13,123 bases of DNA from JTS-RE9 sp964649195 (GCA_964649195.1 CAZYPK010000152.1:1-13123); one strand, 5' to 3'. Shown: positions 5,917 through 12,936, counted from the stretch's first letter. Numbers and translations: made by a program. The notes: generated from the letters alone by a model not told the origin.

Positions 5917-8900
5917 TTACTCGTCGAGGTTCGAGGCCGACGCCTTGGCCTCGGCATGGGGCCAGTGGTTGTCGCCGAGTCCTTCGAGCACGGCGGCGTT
6001 TTCATCGAACACCTTCGACGACCGCGCCAGCCACAGCCGCAGGACGATGAACAGCAGCAGGGCGGCGCCCGTGATGGAGCCCATGATCGTGCCGAACATC
6101 CGCAGCCACGGATCCTCGACGGGGAACGGATCGCGCAGCGCGGCTTCGGCGATCTTCAACGCGCCGGCCTTGCGCGTGGCTCGTTCGTGGTAGGTGCCGA
6201 ACGCGCCGCGCAGGGCGTCGAGCTGGAAGAGCACGAACTCGCGGTCCTTGCTGCGGAACTCGAGCGCGAGCTGCGTGCCGGCGCCGGGCGTGATGGTGAG
6301 CGACCGCTTCAGTTCATCGCGCATCTGGGCCGCGGTTTCGTAGTAGCGGATGCCCCGCTGCGAGAGCAGGTTGATCGCCTCGTTGAGCACGTCATCACTG
6401 GTGATGGCGTTGCTCTGGCCGGCGAGCCAGGCGGCGGGGGTCTGGTCCTTGAGCGCCTCGGGCGCGGGGGCGGTCAGCTCGAACACGGTCGTGGCGCGCC
6501 AGACCGGCTGCGTGACTTTTTTGGCGACGAAGTAGCTGACGCCGGCGATGGCCGCCAGGGCGATCAGCAGCGTGGCCACCAGCGTCGCGCCGCGATGGGT
6601 CGCCCAGCGGCGGACCATCTCCGCTTCGCTGGAGGCCAGGAACTCCTTCACTTCCTTGAGCACCTGCTTCTGTTGCAGAAGACCGGCATACTGCTGCCGC
6701 ATCGATTCGATCTGCAATTCCGCCGTGCGCAAAGCCTGCGAACGCTCCTTGAGAATGTCGCGGTATTTGTGCAGCTTGGCCCGGCGGATGGAGATGTCAT
6801 CCTCGGAAACCGGGAAGCCCGATTCACCCGCCTCCACATCGATGTCCGCCTCCGACTGCGCCGCCGCCGCCTCGACCGATCGCTTGTTTCTGCCCCGGCC
6901 GGACAGCGCCTTTTCGCGGGCCTCGATTTCCTCGCGCTCGGCGGTGAGCTGCGCCTTGGCCTTGCGAAGGGCTTCGTGATAGTCGGCGACCTTGCGCTTC
7001 AGTTCCTGTTCCTTTTTGTCCACTTCCGTGCGGCGTTTTTCAAGATCCCGAATCTCGGCGCGGGCGGCCTGGGCTTCGGCCTTGAGCTTCTGCACCTCGG
7101 ACTTGCTGAGCGCGGTGTCCGCTTCACCAGCGACTGTTGCGACCACCTGCCCGGCCGCTTGAACCGCCGCCTGCGGAACCGCGACGACGTTCTGCATCGC
7201 CCCCGCCGCCACTGTCCCTGCCGCTGCTCCCGCTCTCTCGATCTCCTGCCGTTCCCTGGCGATGGCCTGGCGCTGCGCTTCGATGTCATCGCGCTGGGCT
7301 TCAAGCTGTTGGCGCAGGCCGTCGAGATCGGTGGCCTGCACTTCAAGCTGCGACTTCACCGCGGCCAGTTGGTCGGCCCGGCTGTCCTGACGCTTTTCGA
7401 TTTCCTCCTGCTCGCGGGCCTGCTGATCGAGCTGCGCCTTGCGGGCCTCCAGTTCCTTCGACCGGGCCACCAACTGCGCTTCCTGATCCCGAAGCTGCTG
7501 TTCCATCTCGGCCAGCGCCGCGGTGTCCGCATCGGTGGTGGAGAGATTTCTGGCGACCTGCTGCTGCTGCTGGGCAAGCTGAATGCGAAGGGCTTCGACT
7601 TCGGCCTGCGATGTTGCCAGGGTCTCCTGCTGTTGGGACAGCTCACTACGAAGAGTCTCCAGTTCGGCGCGCTCCGCTTCGATCCGCTGAAGCTGCTCGG
7701 CGGCCTGGGCCTGCTGCTGCTTGAGCGCGGCAATCGCATCGGCGGCGGAAGCCTGGCCCGTCGCCTTCTGGAAGGCATCGACCACTTCACCCTGCCTGCG
7801 CTGAAGCTCGCGCTCGCGCTGCTCCACCTGCTGACGCTGCGTCTCCAGGGCGCTCGTCTTGCTGTCGAGTTGCGACTTGCGCACCGCCAGCGCGGCCCGT
7901 TCCTCATCGAGCTGCGTCCGCGCCGAATCGATCTGCTGCTGCTGCTGAAGGTTCTGCCTTCGCGTCTCTTCGATCTCGTTGCGACGGCTGTCGAGCGTCT
8001 GCTGCCGGGCGGTCAGTTCCGCGGCCAGCGTTTCCAACTCGGCGGCCCGCTCCTCCAGCTCGCGCTGTTGATTCTGCTGGGCCTGGCCGGCGGATTCGAC
8101 CGCATCGCGCCGGGCCTGGAGTTCCCGGCCTTGCGATTCGATGTCGCTCCGCGCCGCTTCGAGCTTCTGCCAGGAGGCGTCGATTCGCTGCCGCTCGGCT
8201 TCGAGTTCGTTCCGTTCGTTTTCAAAGGCGGTGCGCTCCTCGCCGAACTCGGCGCGCTGCGCCTCAAGCTGCGCCAGCCGCTGATCGAGCGCGTCCTTGC
8301 GCGTGCTGATCGTGGCCAGCTCCTCCTCGAACTCGGCGCGGCGGTCCGCCAGCGTTGCTTCATCCCTGGCCAGTTCCGCGGCCCGCTGCGCCAGGGCTTC
8401 ACTTTCCTCCTGCGCCAAAGCGCGGGCGGCATGAAGCTCGTCAAACGCCTGCTGCGATTGAACGGTCTTTTCGACGAGCACCTGCGCCTGGGCTTCGATC
8501 TCCTGCTTCTGCGCCGCAAGCTGCGACGCGACGGCATCAAGCTCGGCGGCGCGGGCGTCAAGCGCATCGCTCTTGTTTTTCAGGTTGCCCGCGAATCCTT
8601 CCAGCTTCTTCTCGCGCTGGTCCAGTTCCTTGCCGGCCTTGTCCAGTTGCTTGCGCTGCTGGGCGAGTTCCTGCCTGCTCCGCTCCAGTTCGGCGACGCG
8701 CGACTCGAAGGATTTGATCTCTTCGTTCAGCGCGGTCTGCCGGGCTTCGATTTCGGCGGCGCGCTGATCGACTTCCGCTTCACGAAGCTGGGCGAATTCG
8801 AGGCGGTCGTTGATTTCGGATTGCTGTTTGTCGAGCTGGGCCTGCGTCTGGGCGAGCGAGCTGCGCTGCGCGTCCAGGGCGCCGGCTTCGGACTGAAGTT

Positions 8901-9201
8901 CCTCAAGGCGGGTCTGGAGCTGGGTCTGCTTCGCTTCGAGGCGGCCGCTCTGCTCGGTGAGGGCGGTGCGCTGGCGGCTGATGGCGTCGCGCATGGCATT
9001 GAGCCTGGCGCGGCGATGCGTCAGACGCAGGCCCAGCCGTTCGACGGCTTCGCTGCGCTGCGAAACGACGGTGGCCTGCTCCTCGTTTTCCTGTTGCCAG
9101 GTTTTCAACTGGCCCAGGCGCTTTTCAAGATCGCCAAGCAGGTCCATGACCTGATGGGTGTCCTGCCTGCTGACACTGCGTGTTGCTTCTCGCTGGCTCA
9201 T
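5917..9201 (-). CDS. Giant coiled-coil protein with C-terminal Wzz-like two-helix membrane domain
   Basis: Function unknown; 1094 residues. Residues about 15-655 are a nearly unbroken coiled coil rich in Gln, Glu, Ala, Arg and Leu. An Ala/Val-rich low-complexity linker follows (about 656-700), then shorter coils near 700-790 and 815-870. Two membrane helices lie at about 873-893 and 1036-1056, with an extracytoplasmic segment of about 140 residues between and a 35-residue cytoplasmic tail. That segment has features of the Wzz/chain-length-determinant fold: a TTVFELTAP strand, ITSDDVLNEAINLLSQRG, DELKRSLTITPGAGTQLALEF, then FQLDALRGAFGTYHERA, followed by a helix into the second membrane span. 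Known Wzz proteins set O-antigen or exopolysaccharide chain length. The fusion to a 700-residue cytoplasmic coil is not standard, so function is inference. The start at 9201 is chosen for the ribosome binding site GAGGAAGGA eight bases upstream. Longer reading would translate heptamer repeat DNA. The downstream space holds a strong hairpin element. Confidence 0.88.
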   Translation of the reverse strand: MSQREATRSVSRQDTHQVMDLLGDLEKRLGQLKTWQQENEEQATVVSQRSEAVERLGLRLTHRRARLNAMRDAISRQRTALTEQSGRLEAKQTQLQTRLEELQSEAGALDAQRSSLAQTQAQLDKQQSEINDRLEFAQLREAEVDQRAAEIEARQTALNEEIKSFESRVAELERSRQELAQQRKQLDKAGKELDQREKKLEGFAGNLKNKSDALDARAAELDAVASQLAAQKQEIEAQAQVLVEKTVQSQQAFDELHAARALAQEESEALAQRAAELARDEATLADRRAEFEEELATISTRKDALDQRLAQLEAQRAEFGEERTAFENERNELEAERQRIDASWQKLEAARSDIESQGRELQARRDAVESAGQAQQNQQRELEERAAELETLAAELTARQQTLDSRRNEIEETRRQNLQQQQQIDSARTQLDEERAALAVRKSQLDSKTSALETQRQQVEQRERELQRRQGEVVDAFQKATGQASAADAIAALKQQQAQAAEQLQRIEAERAELETLRSELSQQQETLATSQAEVEALRIQLAQQQQQVARNLSTTDADTAALAEMEQQLRDQEAQLVARSKELEARKAQLDQQAREQEEIEKRQDSRADQLAAVKSQLEVQATDLDGLRQQLEAQRDDIEAQRQAIARERQEIERAGAAAGTVAAGAMQNVVAVPQAAVQAAGQVVATVAGEADTALSKSEVQKLKAEAQAARAEIRDLEKRRTEVDKKEQELKRKVADYHEALRKAKAQLTAEREEIEAREKALSGRGRNKRSVEAAAAQSEADIDVEAGESGFPVSEDDISIRRAKLHKYRDILKERSQALRTAELQIESMRQQYAGLLQQKQVLKEVKEFLASSEAEMVRRWATHRGATLVATLLIALAAIAGVSYFVAKKVTQPVWRATTVFELTAPAPEALKDQTPAAWLAGQSNAITSDDVLNEAINLLSQRGIRYYETAAQMRDELKRSLTITPGAGTQLALEFRSKDREFVLFQLDALRGAFGTYHERATRKAGALKIAEAALRDPFPVEDPWLRMFGTIMGSITGAALLLFIVLRLWLARSSKVFDENAAVLEGLGDNHWPHAEAKASASNLDE

Positions 9202-9209
9202 GCGCGTGG

Positions 9210-9218
9210 TCCTTCCTC
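9210..9218 (-). promoter_or_regulatory. Ribosome binding site of the coiled-coil/Wzz-like gene
   Basis: On the minus strand this reads GAGGAAGGA, ending eight bases before the ATG at 9201. It supports that start over upstream in-frame positions as far as 9432, which fall in repeat DNA. Confidence 0.75.
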
Positions 9219-9333
9219 GCCCAACCGGTGCGGCTTTCAGTGGTATCGGACGATGGGACAGGCGACCTAAGCGGTACAGATGGAAAAGTGAACCCAGATT
9301 GCTTGGGCGGCGCAGTCGGTAGGATGAGGGGGA

Positions 9334-9368
9334 GATTTCGGATTTCGGATTTGGGATTTCGGATTTGG
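9334..9368 (+). repeat. Heptamer array GATTTCG/GATTTGG, five units
   Basis: Five exact-length units run in tandem: GATTTCG, GATTTCG, GATTTGG, GATTTCG, GATTTGG. Translated on the minus strand, such DNA gives a repeating NPKSEI-type peptide, a false N-terminal extension of the coiled-coil protein. Confidence 0.9.
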
Positions 9369-9387
9369 GTCTCCGGAATAACCTCAC

Positions 9388-9417
9388 GCCCAAGCCGCTT
9401 GCGGCGTAGCAATCCCC
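9388..9417 (-). repeat. Palindromic repeat with GCCGCAAGCGGC core, copy 1 (family C)
   Basis: On the minus strand it contains the core CGCCGCAAGCGGCTTGGGC, preceded by GGGGATTGCTA. The copy at 10297-10325 on the plus strand matches with one gap and two mismatches, so inverse copies flank the ABC ATPase gene. Confidence 0.75.
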
Positions 9418-9452
9418 TGGTTCGCGGTACATCGGGGGTTATTCAGAAGTCC

Positions 9453-9487
9453 CATTTGAAATTTGAGATTTGAGATTTCGGATTGGG
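9453..9487 (+). repeat. Second heptamer array, degenerate, just before the ABC ATPase gene
   Basis: The units are CATTTGA, AATTTGA, GATTTGA, GATTTCG and GATTGGG, in the same seven-base phase and orientation as the array at 9334. It ends nine bases before the ATPase start and so forms part of its leader or promoter. Confidence 0.85.
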
Positions 9488-9496
9488 TGTTTCAGG

Positions 9497-10279
9497 ATGG
9501 ACCTTACGGATGTTCATTTTGCTTATCGGCGTGACCTGCCGGTGGTGCGTGGTGTCACGGCGCGGCTGGGGGGCGGTGTTTGCGCGTTGATCGGACCCAA
9601 TGCGGCTGGAAAAACGACGTTGCTCAAACTGCTGTTGGGGCAGCTTCGTCCTGATCGCGGGCAGGTTCGGTTTGCGGGGGAACCGGGGGAACCGGGGGAG
9701 CCGGGGGAGTCGGTGGCGGCGATGGCTCCGCATCGGCGGGCGATGAAGGTTGCCTATGTGCCGCAGCGGGCGATGGCGAATGTGGTGTTCACCGTGGAGG
9801 AGGTGGTGGCGCTGGGGCGATATGCGGTTGCACCTGATGCGGGCGCGATCGAGGCGGCGCTGGGCATGTGCGATCTGCTTCCGCATCGGGAACGCATTTT
9901 CGCCGAGCTTTCCGCGGGGCAGCAGCAGGGGGTGGCGGTGGCGCGGGCGGTGGCGCAGCTGGGCGGGGAGTCTTCGCTTGAAGGAAAGTTTCTGCTGCTC
10001 GATGAGCCGGTGAGTGCGATGGATCTGTGGCATGCCCATCAGACCATGCGGCTGCTGCGCGATCTGAGTTTACGCGGCCTGACGGTGCTGGTGGTGCTGC
10101 ACGATCTGAACCTGGCGATGACCTATGCGGACACCATCTGGCTGATGAACGAAGGAGCGCTGGCCGCACAGGGGCCCTGGCAACAGGTGATGCAGCCGGC
10201 GGTGCTGGAGCCGGTCTATCGAATGCCCATGAAGATGAAGCAGGTGGAGGAGAAGGAGCGTCCGGTGATTGTGGTGTGA
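9497..10279 (+). CDS. ABC transporter ATP-binding protein, iron-siderophore/haem/cobalamin type
   Basis: A 260-residue ABC ATPase. Visible motifs are Walker A GPNAAGKTT (33-41), Q-loop Q90 in YVPQ, signature LSAGQ (138-142), Walker B FLLLDE (165-170) with the D-loop following, and the switch His H202 in VVLHDLN. The C-terminal pattern LHDLNLAMTYAD, followed by an Asn-Glu-Gly turn and AAQGPWQQVM, is typical of FecE/BtuD/HmuV-like ATPases that power metal-chelate import. Assignment to that class is fairly good; the ligand is unknown. No permease or binding-protein gene lies nearby, so its partners must be elsewhere. Oddly, residues 61-71 are GEPGEPGEPGE, encoded by a nine-base DNA repeat, placed between the Walker A and Q-loop strands. 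The ATG at 9497 is chosen because the extension upstream translates repeat DNA. Only a weak AGG precedes it. Confidence 0.93.
   Translation: MDLTDVHFAYRRDLPVVRGVTARLGGGVCALIGPNAAGKTTLLKLLLGQLRPDRGQVRFAGEPGEPGEPGESVAAMAPHRRAMKVAYVPQRAMANVVFTVEEVVALGRYAVAPDAGAIEAALGMCDLLPHRERIFAELSAGQQQGVAVARAVAQLGGESSLEGKFLLLDEPVSAMDLWHAHQTMRLLRDLSLRGLTVLVVLHDLNLAMTYADTIWLMNEGALAAQGPWQQVMQPAVLEPVYRMPMKMKQVEEKERPVIVV
9676..9711 (+). repeat. In-frame nonamer repeat inside the ABC ATPase gene
   Basis: Four nine-base units, GGGGGAACC, GGGGGAACC, GGGGGAGCC and GGGGGAGTC, encode the GEPGEPGEPGES loop. The same unit occurs between genes at 5821-5846 (complement), so this is a genomic repeat that has invaded or expanded in a coding region without breaking the frame. 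Confidence 0.9.
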
Positions 10280-10296
10280 GGGGCGCTCAATTCTTC

Positions 10297-10325
10297 GGGG
10301 TTGCGAAGCCGCAAGCGGCTTGGGC
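10297..10325 (+). repeat. Palindromic repeat, copy 2 (family C); possible two-way terminator
   Basis: The hairpin AAGCCGC / GCGGCTT (10306-10312 and 10315-10321) with a two-base loop lies in the 59-base gap between two convergent stop codons. The position fits a bidirectional terminator, although no clear T-run flanks it. Confidence 0.65.
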
Positions 10326-10338
10326 AAGACGGCATCGC

Positions 10339-11490
10339 TCAATCCTCCGTCATCCCCATCGCCGCCAGCGCCATGGCGCTGGCGATCAGCGGGTCATCCT
10401 CGCGCATCATGTTGTTGTCATTGCGCCACGAACCATCGGGCTGCTGCTCCTTCGTGAGATGTTCGCGCAGCTTCGCCCGCTGAACTGAAAGCGCATCGCC
10501 CGGCAGTGCGCGGCGCGTGCGGGCCAGCGCCAGCAGGTAATAAAACCGCAGCCCGCGCACGAACTCCGTCTCCTCCGGCGTCACCTGTCCCGCGACCGCT
10601 TCAAACGGCACGGCATGGATCGCCGTCCGTTCGCCCAGCCAGCGGAGTCCCGCTTTCACCCGCGGGTCATCCTTCGCCACGCCGGCGGCAAGCAGCGCGG
10701 CGATGCCGTCGGCCGTGGCCGTGCCATAGGAACGGGCGATGACCGCGTTCCCGTCCCTGTATGAACCGGCCTTGTTGAGAAAGTGATCGGTCCGCGTCGT
10801 GAAAAAGAATCCGCCATCACCCGGCAGATTCTGGCAGCGCGAAACGTAGCCGATCGCCATGACTTTCACCTCTTCATCCAGCGCCCCGGCCGCGTGCAGC
10901 GCTTCGAGCGCCACGCTGGTGATGGCGATGTTGGTCATGCCCTCGATTTTGGCGTCGGGCGTTTCGCCGCCGGTCTGGTTCCAGCCGCCGAAGTCGGGGT
11001 GATCCTTCGCCCAGCCCTGCCGCGCGGTTTGCTGCGAGCGTTTGAGGTAATCGACCATTCGTCCGATCGCCGGTTGATGGGCATCCTTCATTCCCATGCG
11101 GTGCAGGGCGGTGACGAGCAGGGCGGTGTCGTAAGTCGGGTAGTCAGCCGAGCCGTCGGATTGCCGGATGAAGCCCTGCTCATCGAGGCCCTTCAAGAGG
11201 AACACAATGGCGCGATCGATGCGCGGCTGAATCGGTTTGCGCTCATCGTCGGGCAGATGGGCGAGCGCGTAAACGACCAGCGCGGTGTTGGCTGCGCCGC
11301 CGCGGAGCTGGCCGTAGGTTTCCGAGCGCCAGCCGCCATCGCCCAACTGTTTGGAAAGGAGAAAGTCGATGGTGCGTTGAAGGGACGATCGGGCGTCGGT
11401 GACGGGCGGAGGCTTCGTCTCGCTTCCGCCGCAGCCGACGAGGAGCGCGAGAAGAATGAAGATGATGCGATGCTTATGTGGCTTGCCCAT
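10339..11490 (-). CDS. Exported lipoprotein with prenyltransferase/squalene-oxidase-type repeats
   Basis: A 383-residue protein. A basic N-terminus, a hydrophobic stretch and the lipobox LVGC with C20 predict a lipoprotein. The rest has the repeated helix-pair pattern of the alpha/alpha-barrel terpenoid cyclase and prenyltransferase fold. QW-like turns appear at KQLGDGGW (48-54), DFGGWNQTGGE (166-176), CQNLPGDGGFF (219-229) and EQQPDGSW (348-355), and helices such as TADGIAALLAAG fit the family. The catalytic DxDD of squalene-hopene cyclase is not seen, so a cyclase role is unlikely. Exported proteins of this kind are, to my knowledge, common in planctomycetes, with no settled function. The ATG at 11490 is seven bases from the edge of the repeat element at 11497; the only Shine-Dalgarno-like AGG comes from that edge. 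It probably follows the secreted repeat protein gene at 11851 in the same direction. Confidence 0.85.
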   Translation of the reverse strand: MGKPHKHRIIFILLALLVGCGGSETKPPPVTDARSSLQRTIDFLLSKQLGDGGWRSETYGQLRGGAANTALVVYALAHLPDDERKPIQPRIDRAIVFLLKGLDEQGFIRQSDGSADYPTYDTALLVTALHRMGMKDAHQPAIGRMVDYLKRSQQTARQGWAKDHPDFGGWNQTGGETPDAKIEGMTNIAITSVALEALHAAGALDEEVKVMAIGYVSRCQNLPGDGGFFFTTRTDHFLNKAGSYRDGNAVIARSYGTATADGIAALLAAGVAKDDPRVKAGLRWLGERTAIHAVPFEAVAGQVTPEETEFVRGLRFYYLLALARTRRALPGDALSVQRAKLREHLTKEQQPDGSWRNDNNMMREDDPLIASAMALAAMGMTED

Positions 11491-11657
11491 TCATAACCTG
11501 AGTTTCGCTTAAGCCCCGCCCGGAAGGGCGCGGGCCAAGGGGAGTCCGACGAACATTTTGTTGACGATTTTTAAGGAAGCGAGCCTGATTAGAAAATCGG
11601 GTTTTTGTTCGTGAACACGCTGTGGATCGCTCGCCCCTTGGCCCGCGCCCTTCCGGG

Positions 11658-11822
11658 AGCCTGAGAACTTTTGGGTGGCTGGGGCTGAGTCCGCGAAGCC
11701 CCGGCCCGGATGCACGAAGCAAGATGGCGCAACTGAAGACTGAGGGTCGCCTGGCCGGGGCTTCGCGGACTCAGCCCCAGCCCCCCGGACCACCCGGACC
11801 CCCGGAAATAAGTTCTCAGGCT
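11658..11822. mobile_element. MITE-like insertion (family B, copy 2) nested in the family A element
   Basis: A 165-base unit with perfect 13-base terminal inverted repeats, AGCCTGAGAACTT at 11658-11670 and its complement at 11810-11822. It is flanked by CCGGG at 11653-11657 and 11823-11827. The unbroken opposite arm of the host element and the other host copy (near 4496-4502) each contain a single CCGGG at this point, so the flanks look like a five-base target duplication. Inside is a perfect 28-base inverted repeat beginning GGCTGGGGCTGAGTCCGCG, shared with the element at 5585-5752, around an unrelated loop of about 50 bases. There is no transposase, so it would need one acting from elsewhere. 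Confidence 0.85.
11781..11807. repeat. Nonamer repeat within the nested insertion
   Basis: Three nine-base units, CCCCCCGGA, CCACCCGGA and CCCCCGGAA. In complement they are GGGGGNNCC-like, matching the pattern at 9676-9711 and 5821-5846. Confidence 0.6.
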
Positions 11823-11850
11823 CCGGGCGGGGCTTAAGCGAAACTCAAGT

Positions 11851-12936
11851 TCACAGGTCCGATGTCGGCAGGTGCAGGTCCGGCGCCATCAGCGTCAGCA
11901 GCGCGCATGCCGTGCAGAAGGTGCGGTCGCGGATGCAGTGGTGCCCGGTCCAGCTTCCGTCGGCGTTCTGCACCGCGATCACCTTGTCGCGCACCGTCGG
12001 GTACCACTTGCGCCACTCGGCGTTCTTCTGCTCCTGGAGCATGCACTCGGTGACGAAGAAGAAGGCGAGATATTCCTCGCCGCCGGCCTGCGTGAAGAGG
12101 CGCGGGTCTTCCTGGGCCGTCTTGATGATGCGGGAGACGACCGTCTTGAACGCGGCGTCTTCGCGGTAATTCAGGGCGTAAAGCACGCGGATGCTCGATG
12201 CGTTCTTGTAGAAATCCTGCATCCAGTCGCCGGTGTTGACGGGGCCGACCTTCAGCTTGCCATGCAGCGCCTTGCCGGCCGCCTGGGCCGAGGCCTCCAC
12301 CTTCAGTCCGGCCGAGCGGGCGGTTCGCAGCGACTCCCAGCCCAGCACGGTGCCCAGGATCGGGGCCCAGCTTTGTTCGCCCCATGTGCCGTCCTTGCCC
12401 TGCGCTTTCGAGATGATGCGCACGAGTTTTTCCAGGGCGGTGCGCACGTTGTCATCGATCTCGCGTTCCGTGTTTTCGCCGAGCACCTGGCCCAGAAACA
12501 GGGCGGCGAGGAAGAGATCGGCATTGCGGCCGATCTTCCGCTGCACCAGCGTCTCCGGGCGGATCGGGTCGTCGTTGTTGGGCAGGGCGCGAACGGTGCG
12601 GACCATGTAATCCAGCAGCTTTCGCAAGGTGATGTAATTGGGTCCGCCCTGCGGCGTGTTGCCCTGCGACAGCAGCGCGAGTCCGACGATGGCGGTGCTG
12701 GCGATGTCCGGCGCCAGGCCGATGTCCGGCCCGACCGAGCCATCGCGCTTCATTGCGGTGAGCAGCCACTGCATGCCCTTGTCGATCGACTTGCGGGCTT
12801 CGGGCGAAACTTTCGATTGGCCCAGCGCGGCCTGGATGCGCGCCGTGTCGCCGGAATTGGCCGCCAGCGGCGGCGTGCCGGAAAGAGGTGCAAAGGCGAT
12901 CATCACGCAAACGATGAGGAGGGTTGCCATTCGCAT
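11851..12936 (-). CDS. Secreted protein with prenyltransferase/squalene-oxidase-type repeats
   Basis: A 361-residue protein with a signal peptide (hydrophobic 4-18, likely cleavage after about A26). The mature part has the helical-repeat pattern of the terpenoid cyclase/prenyltransferase barrel: SIDKGMQWLLTAMKRDGSVG (50-69), AQGKDGTWGEQSW (178-190) and VQNADGSWTGHH (322-333), with helices such as IASTAIVGLALLSQG between. The C-terminus holds a His/Cys cluster: H332, H333, C334, C341 and C344, followed by ALLTLMAP. Whether this binds metal, as the zinc site of protein farnesyltransferase does, is inference. No DxDD cyclase motif is seen. The ATG at 12936 is preferred over 12969 because it gives a normal signal peptide; 12930 is also possible. 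No clear ribosome binding site is seen. The gene lies upstream of the related lipoprotein gene in the same direction. Confidence 0.85.
   Translation of the reverse strand: MRMATLLIVCVMIAFAPLSGTPPLAANSGDTARIQAALGQSKVSPEARKSIDKGMQWLLTAMKRDGSVGPDIGLAPDIASTAIVGLALLSQGNTPQGGPNYITLRKLLDYMVRTVRALPNNDDPIRPETLVQRKIGRNADLFLAALFLGQVLGENTEREIDDNVRTALEKLVRIISKAQGKDGTWGEQSWAPILGTVLGWESLRTARSAGLKVEASAQAAGKALHGKLKVGPVNTGDWMQDFYKNASSIRVLYALNYREDAAFKTVVSRIIKTAQEDPRLFTQAGGEEYLAFFFVTECMLQEQKNAEWRKWYPTVRDKVIAVQNADGSWTGHHCIRDRTFCTACALLTLMAPDLHLPTSDL

Larger units (their letters stand above)
9202..9496. other. Divergent intergenic region between coiled-coil gene and ABC ATPase gene
   Basis: This 295-base region must contain the promoters for both outward-facing genes. 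It holds two heptamer arrays (9334-9368, 9453-9487) around a palindromic repeat (9388-9417). The 115 bases next to the coiled-coil gene (9219-9333) are free of repeats and are the likeliest place for its promoter, but I see no convincing -35/-10 pair. Confidence 0.6.
11497..11849. repeat. Dispersed inverted-end element, copy 2 (family A), interrupted
   Basis: The left arm at 11499-11542 is a perfect 44-base inverted match to the right arm, once the insertion 11658-11827 is removed (right arm 11634-11657 joined to 11828-11847). The inner sequence resembles copy 1 at 4250-4522. The ends read CCTGAGTTTCGCTTAAGC, as in copy 1. The element stops one base before the stop codon of the neighbouring gene and starts seven bases from the ATG of the next. 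Confidence 0.9.
11491..11850. other. Intergenic space taken up entirely by a composite repeat
   Basis: The 360 bases between two same-direction genes are occupied by the family A element at 11497-11849, itself interrupted by the insertion at 11658-11822. Only six bases on one side and one base on the other are outside it. There is no gene. If the two neighbouring genes form an operon, the transcript must pass through several strong hairpins. Confidence 0.8.

Noticed and set aside
5956..9270. An open frame of about 1100 codons on the plus strand opposite the giant coiled-coil gene
   Set aside because: It is a mirror image of a GC-rich, Gln/Glu/Ala/Leu-biased gene: its product is a Leu/Gly/Arg-rich string with no domain. 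The minus-strand frame has a clear ribosome binding site, coiled coil and membrane helices.
9202..9432. A 77-residue N-terminal extension of the coiled-coil/Wzz-like protein
   Set aside because: It translates heptamer and palindrome repeat DNA (NPKSEI-type peptides). The ATG at 9201 has a good ribosome binding site.
10339..12936. Squalene-hopene cyclase or another hopanoid biosynthesis gene
   Set aside because: Both proteins are about half the usual cyclase length, carry export signals and show no DxDD motif.
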